This document shows positions 8,162 to 16,765 of a DNA stretch of 64,000 bases, one piece after another. The translations under genes were made by a program, and so were the position numbers. The notes below the pieces were generated by a model, which had not been told where the DNA came from, did not search any database, and worked only from the letters and a program-made list of their open reading frames with translations. The stretch is from Halobacillus_B sp963739045. Lineage in GTDB: Bacteria > Bacillota > Bacilli > Bacillales > Halobacillaceae. Every line of letters starts with the position of its first letter. Position 1 is the first letter of the stretch. Location of the stretch: assembly GCA_963739045.1 (NCBI GenBank), contig CAVTYY010000004.1, forward strand, positions 868,001 through 932,000, read 5' to 3'.

Positions 8162-8731
8162 ATGAGGAGAATAGGAATACTGGGTGGAACGTTTGACCCT
8201 CCTCACCACGGCCATATGGTGATGGCTGAATATGTATATAATGAAATGGAACTGGATGAAATCTGGTTTATTCCCTCTCATCTTCCGCCACACAAGCAGA
8301 AAGCTGCCGTGTCTTCAGAGGAGCGGCGCCAAATGGTTGAACAAGCGGTGAAAGGAAATGACCATTTTAAGGTTTCTCCAGTAGAATTAGACCGTAAAGG
8401 AAAATCCTATACCATAGATACTATGCAGGAATTGACCCGTGCGAATCCAGAGGTAAAGTTTTACTTTATTATTGGAGGCGACATGGTAGAAAGTCTCTCT
8501 CAGTGGCATAACATTGAAAAGCTCAGAAAGCTGGTCCAATTTGTAGGGGTCAAACGACCGGGCTATGATTGGAATGAGAGTTCACCTGTTTATCATGTCG
8601 AGATTCCATTGCTTGAAATCTCTTCTTCTCTTATAAGAGAACGTGCCTCAGTAAGTAAGTCAATCAGGTACTTAGTGCCGGATAATGTATATCATTTTAT
8701 AAAGGAGCATCGATTGTATGAATCTGACTAG
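8162..8731 (+). CDS. nadD: Nicotinate-nucleotide adenylyltransferase
   Basis: This 189-residue enzyme transfers AMP from ATP to nicotinate mononucleotide, making deamido-NAD. The nucleotidyltransferase signature GGTFDPPHHGHM lies near residues 8-19 and the second motif ISSSLIRER near 158-166. I start at ATG 8162, which is seven bases after AAGGAG and gives the usual 189 residues; a TTG six bases upstream is in frame but too close to the ribosome site. The 3' end overlaps yqeK by 14 bases. Confidence 0.96.
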   Translation: MRRIGILGGTFDPPHHGHMVMAEYVYNEMELDEIWFIPSHLPPHKQKAAVSSEERRQMVEQAVKGNDHFKVSPVELDRKGKSYTIDTMQELTRANPEVKFYFIIGGDMVESLSQWHNIEKLRKLVQFVGVKRPGYDWNESSPVYHVEIPLLEISSSLIRERASVSKSIRYLVPDNVYHFIKEHRLYESD

Positions 8732-9278
8732 AGAGGAAGCACTCGCTTACGTTAAGCCGCACCTTAAACAATCGAGGTATGAACATACAGTCCGTGTTAC
8801 AGATACAGCTGTGGAACTTGCTGAAAAATATGGAGCAGACAGAACCCTTACAGAATTAGCAGCTGCACTTCACGATTATGCCAAGTACAAAGAATTGGAT
8901 TTAATGAAGCGTTGGATTGCCGAGGACCGACGACTGCCGAAAGACTTACTGGACTATCATCATGAATTATGGCACGGTCCCGTGGGAGCTCTTATGCTTG
9001 AACGAGAAATCGGCTTGGATAACCAGGCAGTTATTTCGGCAATAAGTGCTCATACTACAGGTAAAAAGCATATGAGTGTGATGGACAAGGTTGTATTTTT
9101 AGCGGACTATATTGAGCCCGGGAGAGAGTTTCCAGGCGTAGATGAAGTGAGATCCAAAGCGAAGGAAAATTTAGATCAAGCCTGCTTAATGGCTTTAAAG
9201 AATACCATTTCATTTTTAGTAAGCAAAGACCGAACTGTTTATCCTGACACACTACATGCATATAATGATTTTATATAG
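8718..9278 (+). CDS. yqeK: HD-domain hydrolase YqeK (diadenosine tetraphosphatase family)
   Basis: A 186-residue HD-superfamily phosphohydrolase. The metal ligands show as YEHTVRV near residues 21-27, ALHDYAK near 49-55, and later histidines in YHHELWHGPVGA and SAHTTG. Bacterial YqeK proteins hydrolyse diadenosine tetraphosphate symmetrically to two ADP. It overlaps nadD, a constant partnership. Length is normal. Confidence 0.94.
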   Translation: MNLTREEALAYVKPHLKQSRYEHTVRVTDTAVELAEKYGADRTLTELAAALHDYAKYKELDLMKRWIAEDRRLPKDLLDYHHELWHGPVGALMLEREIGLDNQAVISAISAHTTGKKHMSVMDKVVFLADYIEPGREFPGVDEVRSKAKENLDQACLMALKNTISFLVSKDRTVYPDTLHAYNDFI

Positions 9279-9335
9279 GTATATAAACAGGTGTTAGTTA
9301 CAGATAAAGAATAGGATGAATAAGGGAGGAAGACC

Positions 9336-9689
9336 ATGGAAAGCAAGGAATTAGTAACATTAGCCGCTCAGGCTTGTGATGAAAAAAGAGCAGAGGATAT
9401 CGTGGTGCTTGATATGTCCGATGTTTCCTTAATTGCCGATTATTTTCTGATTTGTGAAGGTTCAAATGAACGTCAGGTGCAAGCGATTGCCAGAGAGTTA
9501 AAGGCTCAGGCAGAAAAAGTTGGAATAGAAGTAAAAAGGATGGAAGGGTTTGACCAGGCACGCTGGGTTCTCGTAGACTTGAATGATGTTGTGTGTCACG
9601 TTTTCCATAAAGATGAGCGTCACTATTACAACTTGGAGCGTCTTTGGGGAGATGCCTCTACGGTATTTGTCGAAGGATTAGAAAGTTAA
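9336..9689 (+). CDS. rsfS: Ribosomal silencing factor RsfS
   Basis: A 117-residue protein of the RsfS/YbeB/Iojap family. It binds ribosomal protein uL14 and keeps the 50S subunit from joining the 30S in stationary phase or starvation. Signature parts are DIVVLDMSDVSLIADYFLICEG near residues 21-42 and DLNDVVCHVFHKDERHYYNLERLWGDA near 82-108. The ATG is preceded by AGGGAGGAAG. It lies between yqeK and the methyltransferase yqeM, its usual place. Confidence 0.96.
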   Translation: MESKELVTLAAQACDEKRAEDIVVLDMSDVSLIADYFLICEGSNERQVQAIARELKAQAEKVGIEVKRMEGFDQARWVLVDLNDVVCHVFHKDERHYYNLERLWGDASTVFVEGLES

Positions 9690-9694
9690 TTGCT

Positions 9695-10423
9695 ATGAGC
9701 TACGGGAGAATGGCTGAGGTATATGATCAGCTTATGGCTGATGCTCCTTATTCAGAATGGGTGAGCTTGACGCAGGAAATTATAAACCAATACCAGCCAG
9801 ACATTCATTCAATTCTGGATTTAGGCTGCGGTACCGGAGAAATCACTTGTCGATTAAGCGAGACCGGCTATCAGTTAACCGGAGTAGATCTGTCGGAAGA
9901 GATGTTATCATTAGCTTCCCAAAAGAGCCCTGGAACTAAGATTAATTGGCTGCACCAGGACATCCGCGAACTAAAAGGGCTGGAGAATTTCGATTGTATC
10001 ATCAGCTTTTGCGATGTGTTAAATTATATAACTACAGAGGAAGACCTGCAAAGAGTTATGAAAAATGCATATCACAGTTTGAACGATTCAGGACTGTTTA
10101 TCTTCGATGTTCATTCCCTCCATCACATTCAAGATCATCTCTTAGGGGAGACATTTGCTGAAGTTTATGATGATATATCCTATATATGGTTATGCGACCC
10201 GGGAGACGTGGATGACACAGTCGTTCATGATTTAACCTTTTTTTTACAATCGGGGGAAGTTTATGAACGTTTTGATGAGCAGCATGTCCAGAGAGGTTAT
10301 TCAGTAAGCGAGATTGAACGGCAAATTACTTCGGCCGGTTTCCAGTTACTGAATATATGCTCAGATTTTAAACTTGATGGAAGTCGAGATGGCGATCGTT
10401 TATTTTTTATTTGTCAAAAGTGA
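9695..10423 (+). CDS. yqeM: Class I SAM-dependent methyltransferase YqeM
   Basis: A 242-residue methyltransferase. The SAM-binding motif LDLGCGTGEIT sits near residues 42-52, followed by the acidic residue in GVDLSEEML. Its substrate is unknown. It closes the yqeG-to-yqeM operon, six bases after rsfS. The ATG at 9695 (MSYGRMAEVYDQLM) is chosen over an upstream in-frame start inside rsfS because this N-terminus is the conserved one. The ribosome site is modest (AAGGA). Confidence 0.92.
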   Translation: MSYGRMAEVYDQLMADAPYSEWVSLTQEIINQYQPDIHSILDLGCGTGEITCRLSETGYQLTGVDLSEEMLSLASQKSPGTKINWLHQDIRELKGLENFDCIISFCDVLNYITTEEDLQRVMKNAYHSLNDSGLFIFDVHSLHHIQDHLLGETFAEVYDDISYIWLCDPGDVDDTVVHDLTFFLQSGEVYERFDEQHVQRGYSVSEIERQITSAGFQLLNICSDFKLDGSRDGDRLFFICQK

Positions 10424-10742
10424 AGAAATAATAAACGAAACGGTTTTGTCCCAGCAGTACGAAACTGCAGACGAAATGACATGCGATTCGCTCTTTACTT
10501 TCTTCAATTTTGGTCATATTGATTATCTTTTCATTGTTAATTGATAAAGAAAATCCGAACCCTGCAAATCATTGGTTCGGATTTTTTTGTATCTTCTTCC
10601 TATTGACTGGACAGGTTTTTTAGCTAATCCGATCCTTTAGAGTCTGAGTGTTACAGGAAATTTGAAGGCAGTATAAAATAATTTCGCTTTTTTATTTTTC
10701 TTGCAGGATATTCAAGTATTCGGTCGAAAACTATACTATGGT
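10424..10742. other. Convergent intergenic region between yqeM and comER
   Basis: 319 bases separate two convergent genes. The only clear element is the bidirectional hairpin at 10551-10588. I see no open frame with a ribosome site and no tRNA. Confidence 0.5.
10551..10588. terminator. Bidirectional terminator between yqeM and comER
   Basis: Arms AAATCCGAACC (10551-10561) and GGTTCGGATTT (10574-10584) enclose a 12-base loop, followed by a T run on the top strand. It carries the CCGAACC/GGTTCGG stem core found in several other terminators of this window. Confidence 0.8.
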
Positions 10743-11552
10743 TTAAAACTTTATCGTCTTTTTATCCTCAAGGTGTTTTCTCTGTGTGGCCGTGAACATT
10801 TCTTCAAACAGCGGTCCGACATGACTTTCGAGTGCTTTTAATCCTTCTCCAGTAACCCCTCCTTTAACCGTTACTTTTTCCATCAGTTCATCTAACGAAT
10901 ATATTTTTTTCGATAATAACGTACCAAGTCCTATCATCATTTCTTCTGTTAACTCCGTTGCCTTCTCTTGGGAAATTCCTGATACTTTATGTGCCGATTC
11001 GATCCAATTTTTTAATAAGAAACTGACAAATGCCGGACCGCAGGACACTATATCTGAGCCTGCTCGTATATACTCTTCTTCAATTTCTACTGGATGAGAA
11101 ATGGTTTTAAACAGGGTCAGCAGGTTTTGTTTATTCCCTTCTGTTATTCTTTCACCAAACGTAAAGAGACTGACCCCTGACAAAGCCCTATTAGTAATAG
11201 AAGGAACGATTCTGGCTACTTGACAGGGGGTGTGATTTTCTAACTCGTTAACTGATACAGGGCTGGTGATCGAAACGAGACAGTGGGAATCATTGAGGCT
11301 GTGGTTTAATGGGTCTAATACATCTTTAAAATGGTGTGGTTTCACGCATAAAAAAATAACATCACTATTGTTAGTTACTTCTTCTAAACTGCTGGCAACG
11401 GTTAAATTTTTGTATGTTTTTTTTAATTTCAATGCCTTTTCAGCACTTCGGTTATAAATAACTAGATCACGGGCCGAGACTGCTTTGCTGGTAATGAATG
11501 AAGTGGTCAGCATACTTCCCATATTTCCTGTACCAATAATCCCGTAACGAAT
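10743..11552 (-). CDS. comER: ComER, pyrroline-5-carboxylate reductase-like protein, with apparent ATT start
   Basis: A ProC-family protein encoded opposite to the comE operon, as in B. subtilis. Open reading from the first ATG gives 259 residues starting MGSMLTT, which cuts through the Rossmann motif. The same frame continues upstream as ATT CGT TAC GGG ATT ATT GGT ACA GGA AAT, restoring IRYGIIGTGNMGSM, the full GxGxxG dinucleotide fold. The ATT at 11550-11552 lies eight bases after AAGGAGG, and no ATG, GTG or TTG occurs between the upstream stop (11574-11576) and that site. I therefore place the start at ATT (269 residues). In B. subtilis ComER is reported to act in sporulation and biofilm control rather than proline synthesis. 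Confidence 0.85.
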   Translation of the reverse strand: MRYGIIGTGNMGSMLTTSFITSKAVSARDLVIYNRSAEKALKLKKTYKNLTVASSLEEVTNNSDVIFLCVKPHHFKDVLDPLNHSLNDSHCLVSITSPVSVNELENHTPCQVARIVPSITNRALSGVSLFTFGERITEGNKQNLLTLFKTISHPVEIEEEYIRAGSDIVSCGPAFVSFLLKNWIESAHKVSGISQEKATELTEEMMIGLGTLLSKKIYSLDELMEKVTVKGGVTGEGLKALESHVGPLFEEMFTATQRKHLEDKKTIKF

Positions 11553-11630
11553 GGAAATCCCCTCCTTAATGGCTTACTTTACCTATTTTTATTCCAAATA
11601 AATTGAATTATGAAAGGGTGGTGTTAGAAT

Positions 11631-12221
11631 TTGGCGTTTGTAAAAAAATACGCTTGGATCGGCCTTTTTATTGTCGTTGCAGCGTTTCTTCTTTTTAAAT
11701 CCTCTTATTCTCACTCTTCCTCGGAAGAAAAACCGGAATTTATCCCTTCTTCTAATAAATCGCAGGCTGAAACTGTCGTTGAAAATACGAATGAAGAAAG
11801 TGAAAGTGGTATTTTTGTTGACGTAAAAGGGGAAGTAAAGAGTCCAGGAGTATATCAGGTAAAAGCCGGACAAAGAGTTGATGATGTTATCGCCATGGCA
11901 GGCGGTCTGACCCATGCAGCCGATCCTGCGAGTGTAAACCTTGCTCAAAAGCTTCAAGATGAAATGGTGATCCTAGTGTCCTCCAGACAGCAGGAAGGAG
12001 GCACAGGGCAGATTTCAAATCAAACGGCAAAACTCAGAATTAACCAGGCAACAGCTGAAGAAATTGAGACTTTACAAGGTATAGGACCTTCTAAAGCAGC
12101 AGCTATTGTTCAGTATCGAGAAGAAGAGGGACCGTTTACGTCAAAAGAAGATTTGTTAAATGTCGGAGGAATAGGTGAAAAGACGCTGGAAGCCATCAGT
12201 GAGAAAATTCAAGTGCCTTAG
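11631..12221 (+). CDS. comEA: Competence DNA receptor ComEA
   Basis: A 196-residue membrane-anchored DNA receptor for transformation. One N-terminal helix (about residues 7-22) is followed by a polar linker, an SLBB domain (VDVKGEVKSPGVYQVKAGQ near residues 63-81) and a C-terminal helix-hairpin-helix DNA-binding pair (INQATAEEIETLQGIGPSKA, then LNVGGIGEKTLEAI). The start is TTG at 11631 behind AAAGGGTGG. It heads the comE operon, and ComEA hands DNA to the ComEC channel. Confidence 0.96.
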   Translation: MAFVKKYAWIGLFIVVAAFLLFKSSYSHSSSEEKPEFIPSSNKSQAETVVENTNEESESGIFVDVKGEVKSPGVYQVKAGQRVDDVIAMAGGLTHAADPASVNLAQKLQDEMVILVSSRQQEGGTGQISNQTAKLRINQATAEEIETLQGIGPSKAAAIVQYREEEGPFTSKEDLLNVGGIGEKTLEAISEKIQVP

Positions 12222-12286
12222 AAGAAGTTTGACGTTATTTTAAACGGTAAGGTAAACTGAATAAAAAAGAAAACAGGGGGACAAAG

Positions 12287-12856
12287 ATGGAAAGAATTTC
12301 GTGGGACCAATATTTTATGGCGCAAAGTCATTTACTTAAATCCAGAAGCACCTGCATGAGGCTGTCAGTAGGTGCGGTTATCGTAAGGGAAAAACGAATG
12401 ATCGCCGGCGGGTATAATGGGAGTGTTTCAGGTGAAGTGCATTGTATAGATGAAGGGTGTTATGTAATCGATGGACATTGCGTTCGAACTATACATGCTG
12501 AGATGAACGCACTGCTGCAATGCGCTAAGTTCGGGGCTGCAACAGAAGGAGCAGAAATTTATGTGACTCATTTCCCCTGCCTGCATTGCACCAAGGCGAT
12601 CATTCAGGCAGGTATAGAAGCGGTCTATTATAGTACGGATTATAAAAATCACCCCTACGCAATAGAGCTGTTACAGCAGTCTGGAATCCGCGTAGAAAAA
12701 GTGCCGTTAGAGACCTCAGGTTCAACAGAACAAAAGGATTTTCTGGAACTTTTATTTTCAAAACTCGATAATAGTGAAGCTTCCAAAAGGGAAGTTGCTG
12801 AGTTAAGAAAGCAGGCATCCCGGCTTTTCTCACTTCAAGATGTTGACCAAACATGA
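12287..12856 (+). CDS. comEB: ComEB, deoxycytidylate deaminase family
   Basis: A 189-residue zinc-dependent deaminase that converts dCMP to dUMP. The active-site motifs are HAEMNALLQ near residues 71-79 and PCLHC near residues 99-103, with an extra zinc site made by C and H residues around 49-63. It is part of the comE operon but in B. subtilis is dispensable for DNA uptake. Its stop overlaps the comEC start by four bases (ATGA). Confidence 0.96.
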   Translation: MERISWDQYFMAQSHLLKSRSTCMRLSVGAVIVREKRMIAGGYNGSVSGEVHCIDEGCYVIDGHCVRTIHAEMNALLQCAKFGAATEGAEIYVTHFPCLHCTKAIIQAGIEAVYYSTDYKNHPYAIELLQQSGIRVEKVPLETSGSTEQKDFLELLFSKLDNSEASKREVAELRKQASRLFSLQDVDQT

Positions 12857-15135
12857 GAGGAAGGCTGCATCTTCCTCTCATAGCAATGATTCTGGGGGCA
12901 ATGATCAGCCAATCAAAAGGTGTGACTGCATTTGTCCTCATAGGAATCTCCCTGTACTGGATAATTAACCTGAAGAATGCAAGAGCAGGAGCTCTGCTTC
13001 TACTGTGTTCTGTATTTGGTTACTACTACTTTACTCCCTCTGTGATACCCTCCGTATCAAGTAATCCTGTTCATATCATCGGTCAGATTTCTTCTCCAAT
13101 TGCTGAAACTCCCCATACCCTTCAAGTACGTTTGAAGAAAGAAATTCCTTCTAAGAAGAGTAACGTTTTATTGACTTACTTTAAAAGTGAAGATGAAAAT
13201 AAAGAATTTCAGAGTTATTTACGGAAAAAATGGCGTTATGGTGCTGAATGTACGCTTAACTCTCCTCAAGAACTTTTAAAAGAAGCCAGAAATCCAGGCG
13301 AGTTTGATTATCGAGGTTATATGGCTGACCAAAATGTAGAGGCACAAATAATAATAAGTGAAAAAGCATCGATGTCCTGCCAAGGAGAATCTTGGGTGGA
13401 CCAGCTCTACGAGTGGAGAAGCATGATGCAAAATAAAATGAAGGAATCTGTATCAGCTGAAGCTTATCCTTGGATGAATGCTTTATTGTTTGGTGAAACA
13501 AGCGATCTGAATGAGGAGACAGCAGAATGGTTTAGGAATTGGGGGCTTTCCCATATTTTAGCCATATCTGGGCTTCATGTGGGATTAATTTCGGGAATGA
13601 TCTTCATTATTTTGTTTCGTTCTGGGGCGGTTACGCTTGAACATTCACGTTTCCTTCTCTTTATTTTTCTCCCGGTATATTGTTTTATAGCAGGAGGGAG
13701 TGCTTCTGTATTAAGAGCCGTTTTAATGGCAGTTTTTGCTTTGCTATTTATGCACAGGAATTTAAAAATTTCAGGGACAGATTTGGTTTCGCTGGCAGCT
13801 TTCTGCTTGCTGCTTCTTGCTCCAAATCAGCTTCGTCAAATCGGTTTTCAGTTTTCCTTCCTCGTTACGTTCGCCATTGTTCTTTCTCTCCCTGTATTAT
13901 CCCAAACTCCAAATAAACTTCATGCTTCCGCTAAGATTAGTTTAATATGTCAGCTTTCTATCCTTCCGTTGCAGATTCATTATTTTTATGAGTGTAATCC
14001 GCTCACACTGCTTGCCAATTTATTGGTAGTCCCCTATTTTTCAGTGGTTGTGATCCCGCTATGCATAATTTTATTTCTACTCGCGTTATTATTCTCTCCC
14101 CTTGCCTATTCTGCCTCTGACTCGTTTTTTCAATTACACTCCTTTATTCTAGAATGCCTGCAAAAGTTGACTGATCCATTTTTAATCAAATGGGTTATTG
14201 GTGAGATAACCCCGCCGTGGATTTTGGTCTATTATCTTTTCTTTAGTTTTATGATGATCGCATGGAATCATGGAAAATTAAAGCATGCATTCATATGGGG
14301 CGCAGGGGCATGTCTAACAATCGGAGCATTTGCAAGTGTGCCCTATGCAGTGAATCAGGGGCGAGTCACGATGCTGGATATTGGACAAGGAGATGCTTTT
14401 GTTCTTGAACTGCCCTATCGTAAAGGGGTGATCATGATTGATGCTGCAGGATTACCACCATTTATGGTAAATCCAAAACAGACCGAAGAAAATATTATCC
14501 GGCCTTATCTTAAATCAAGAGGGATTAGTCATTTGGATGCTTTAATGATTTCTCATCACGATACAGACCATAGCGGCAGTGTAGATCCATTAGTGGAAGA
14601 CTTTGATGTAGATTGGTTAATTGTCAGTCCTTATTACAGTGTGATTCCAGAACTAAAGGATAAGGTGAAGGTTATGCGAGTAAATGCTGGTGACAGGATT
14701 AAGTTGAAGGGACAACTATTTTCTGTATTAAACCCTGAGCATGATGCCCATGATCCCAATGACAATTCTGTGGTTCTCTATACTGAAGCGGGAGGGAAAT
14801 CCTGGCTGTTTACTGGCGATTTATCTACCCGTATGGAAGAAAAAGTAATGGAAAATTATCCGAAATTGCGTGTGGATGTTCTCAAAGTCGGTCATCACGG
14901 CAGTCATACTTCCTCGTCTGATCAATGGATTTCACAGCTGAAACCTGAGTTCGGCTTAATTTCAGCAGGAGTAAATAACCGATATGGACATCCTCATCAA
15001 GAAGTAGTAGACCGACTGCAAGAAAACGGGGTGAAACTCTGGAGGACAGACCAAAGCGGGGCAGTCCAATTTAAATTCTCTAGGCAAAGTGGAACGTTTT
15101 CCGCGTTTCTCCCGTATAATGCGAGCAGAGATTAA
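12853..15135 (+). CDS. comEC: DNA uptake channel ComEC
   Basis: A 760-residue polytopic protein thought to conduct single-stranded DNA across the membrane during transformation. The N-terminal soluble DUF4131/OB region (about 50-200) is followed by the Competence membrane domain (about 210-500, including ISGLHVGLISG). The C-terminal metallo-beta-lactamase-like domain begins near residue 500, with SHHDTDHSGS near residues 566-575 and GHHGSHTSS near 680. The metal-binding histidines and aspartates are intact, so nuclease activity is plausible. Length is normal. Confidence 0.96.
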   Translation: MRGRLHLPLIAMILGAMISQSKGVTAFVLIGISLYWIINLKNARAGALLLLCSVFGYYYFTPSVIPSVSSNPVHIIGQISSPIAETPHTLQVRLKKEIPSKKSNVLLTYFKSEDENKEFQSYLRKKWRYGAECTLNSPQELLKEARNPGEFDYRGYMADQNVEAQIIISEKASMSCQGESWVDQLYEWRSMMQNKMKESVSAEAYPWMNALLFGETSDLNEETAEWFRNWGLSHILAISGLHVGLISGMIFIILFRSGAVTLEHSRFLLFIFLPVYCFIAGGSASVLRAVLMAVFALLFMHRNLKISGTDLVSLAAFCLLLLAPNQLRQIGFQFSFLVTFAIVLSLPVLSQTPNKLHASAKISLICQLSILPLQIHYFYECNPLTLLANLLVVPYFSVVVIPLCIILFLLALLFSPLAYSASDSFFQLHSFILECLQKLTDPFLIKWVIGEITPPWILVYYLFFSFMMIAWNHGKLKHAFIWGAGACLTIGAFASVPYAVNQGRVTMLDIGQGDAFVLELPYRKGVIMIDAAGLPPFMVNPKQTEENIIRPYLKSRGISHLDALMISHHDTDHSGSVDPLVEDFDVDWLIVSPYYSVIPELKDKVKVMRVNAGDRIKLKGQLFSVLNPEHDAHDPNDNSVVLYTEAGGKSWLFTGDLSTRMEEKVMENYPKLRVDVLKVGHHGSHTSSSDQWISQLKPEFGLISAGVNNRYGHPHQEVVDRLQENGVKLWRTDQSGAVQFKFSRQSGTFSAFLPYNASRD

Positions 15136-15158
15136 AAAAAGACTGCTTGAAAGCAGCC
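15134..15158 (-). terminator. Terminator of yqzM
   Basis: Read on the bottom strand, CTGCTTTCAAGCAG forms a short hairpin followed by TC and seven Ts. It lies 17 bases past the yqzM stop and directly at the end of comEC, so it may also weakly affect comEC. Confidence 0.7.
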
Positions 15159-15174
15159 TAGGGTGTTATAAAAA

Positions 15175-15306
15175 TTATTGAATAGCAGAGAAAATAACAC
15201 CAATAAAGAAAATTACAAAGAAGAATAGAAATGATATGCCAAACCCTAATCCAGAATCAACTACGTCATTTGTTTTGGATTGAATTTCATTCTTAAATTC
15301 GTTCAT
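15175..15306 (-). CDS. yqzM: YqzM-family small membrane protein
   Basis: A 43-residue protein starting MNEFKNEIQSKTNDVVDSGL, followed by one hydrophobic helix (about residues 21-42). B. subtilis YqzM is 44 residues, starts MNEFEKNVQSKRNDAIDSGV and lies at the same place between comEC and holA on the opposite strand. The ATG (complement of 15304-15306) has a strong AGGAGGGG site. Function is unknown; expect a single-pass membrane peptide. Confidence 0.92.
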   Translation of the reverse strand: MNEFKNEIQSKTNDVVDSGLGFGISFLFFFVIFFIGVIFSAIQ

Positions 15307-15463
15307 TGTTACCCCTCCTATTTGTCTAAGTTCAAGTATAAGCGATTACATGGTTAAAATCCACAATCATTATGAATGAATTTAAAATCCTCTCTAATTG
15401 AATCCATTGCCTCAGCTAGCAAGACTTGTCACAGATAATTATCCAAAGAGCGGTCACACTATA
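15307..15463. other. Intergenic region upstream of yqzM
   Basis: This part should hold the yqzM promoter on the bottom strand, where a TATACT -10-like hexamer is visible, and possibly a promoter for the RNA element on the top strand. ACTATAGA near 15458-15465 could be a -10, with no convincing -35. No coding sequence is recognised. Confidence 0.4.
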
Positions 15464-15633
15464 GATGAGGGGAATAACCTCGTCCTCTTCAACGGCGTCC
15501 GGGGCTGTTGAAAGGCGTTTATATAGATAGCAACTGCGGCGGCGCATAAAGGCTGACTTTGACATGCAGGCAATTGAAAATTAAAATAGTGTCACAGCCT
15601 TCCCATTCATTTTGGGCGCCGTCGTATTTTTTT
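15464..15633 (+). ncRNA. Probable structured RNA or leader upstream of holA (unassigned)
   Basis: Three linked elements suggest a folded RNA of about 170 bases. A 5' hairpin pairs GATGAGG (15464-15470) with CCTCGTC (15478-15484). A long-range stem pairs ACGGCGTCC (15492-15500) with GGGCGCCGT (15614-15622), extended inward by GGCTGT (15503-15508) with ACAGCC (15594-15599). Seven Ts (15627-15633) follow the closing stem. The interior holds smaller possible hairpins such as AAAG/CTTT at 15548-15560. The T run ends 24 bases before holA, so this is either a separate small RNA or a terminating leader. I do not recognise the family. Confidence 0.5.
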
Positions 15634-15657
15634 AGTGAAAGGAAACTTATAACATAT

Positions 15658-16680
15658 ATGGGGAAACCACAACAATCACACGTATATTTATTGTATGGAG
15701 CAGAATCTTTTTTAATTCAGGAAAATAAGCAGAAAATTGTTGAACAAACACTAACGGAGGAAGATCGGGAATTTAATCTTTCTCAATACGATTTGGAGGA
15801 AACTCCAATTGAAGATGTCGTAACCGATGCAGAAACTTACCCTTTTTTGGGCGAAAAGAAAGTGGTTATTGCACAAAATCCAGTATTTTTAAAAGCGAAG
15901 CCGGATAAGCTTCCATTTGAACATGATGTGGACATGCTGTTAAATTACATAGAGCATCCAGCTGACTACAGTATCCTAATTATGATTGCACCTTATGAAA
16001 AGCTTGATGAGAGAAAAAAAGTCTTTAAACAATTTAAAAAGCATGGAAATGTTATTCCATGTCAGCCGGTTAGAGAATGGGAAATAGACCAGTGGATTCA
16101 GACGCTTTCCAAGGAATTACAAATTGTCGTGCCGGAAAATATCCACGAGTTATTCGCCAGTGAAATTGGGACGAATCTAATGGCCTTGAGAAAAGAAATG
16201 GAAAAACTCGCTTTAAATGTCGGGGAAGGTGGGACAGTTACCCGTGAATTGGCCGAACAGCTCCTATCTCATAGCGCGGAAACTTCTGGTTTAAAACTCG
16301 TGGATGCGGTAATGGAGAAGAACCTCAGCCGGGCAATTATGATCTATAAAGATTTGCTGAAGCTGAACGAAGAACCCATCGCTCTAACTGCTTTGCTTGC
16401 CTCTCAGTTTCGCATTATCAGCCAGGCCAAAACTTTGAAAAAGAAGGGCTATGCGCAAAATCAAATGAACTCTTATATTAAAGCTCATCCTTATGTCATT
16501 AAAATGGCGTTAAAAAGAGAACGATTCTTTTCTTTTGAAGAATTAAATGAAATTATGAACCAGCTTGCGGAAACGGATTATAAGTTGAAGCAAGGTAAAA
16601 TGGAGAAAGAATTAGCTTTTGAACTGCTGCTTTATAATTTAATTCATATTAAACAGAGTAATAGCGAAATAATGCATTAA
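15658..16680 (+). CDS. holA: DNA polymerase III delta subunit (clamp-loader subunit HolA/YqeN)
   Basis: A 340-residue protein with the delta-subunit layout: an AAA+-like N-terminal domain (VYLLYGAESFLIQENKQKIVEQ near residues 7-28, no functional Walker A) and the family motif PYEKLDERKKVFK near 111-123. A C-terminal helical collar follows. It opens the sliding clamp during loading. I start at ATG 15658 rather than the upstream in-frame start at 15559, which runs through the RNA terminator. The ribosome site AAAGGA is rather distant (about 14 bases). Confidence 0.94.
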   Translation: MGKPQQSHVYLLYGAESFLIQENKQKIVEQTLTEEDREFNLSQYDLEETPIEDVVTDAETYPFLGEKKVVIAQNPVFLKAKPDKLPFEHDVDMLLNYIEHPADYSILIMIAPYEKLDERKKVFKQFKKHGNVIPCQPVREWEIDQWIQTLSKELQIVVPENIHELFASEIGTNLMALRKEMEKLALNVGEGGTVTRELAEQLLSHSAETSGLKLVDAVMEKNLSRAIMIYKDLLKLNEEPIALTALLASQFRIISQAKTLKKKGYAQNQMNSYIKAHPYVIKMALKRERFFSFEELNEIMNQLAETDYKLKQGKMEKELAFELLLYNLIHIKQSNSEIMH

Positions 16681-16713
16681 AAAACCATCAGCCAAGCGGC
16701 TGATGGTTTTTTT
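16681..16713. terminator. Bidirectional terminator between holA and rpsT
   Basis: AACCATCAGCC and GGCTGATGGTT form a perfect stem around a 4-base loop, flanked by A and T runs, immediately after the holA stop. It terminates holA and can back up rpsT on the other strand. Confidence 0.85.
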
Positions 16714-16718
16714 AGAAT

Positions 16719-16748
16719 GAAAAACGATCCTTACCAGAGGATCGTTTG
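16719..16748 (-). terminator. Terminator of rpsT
   Basis: On the bottom strand AAACGATCC and GGATCGTTT pair around an 8-base loop, followed by a short T run, about 20 bases past the rpsT stop. Confidence 0.75.
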
Positions 16749-16765
16749 TTGGTCATAGGCTAAAT

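Noticed and set aside
15559..15657. N-terminal extension of HolA by 33 residues
   Set aside because: The extension is read through the RNA stem and T run and has no similarity to the delta-subunit N-terminus; the start at 15658 fits the family.
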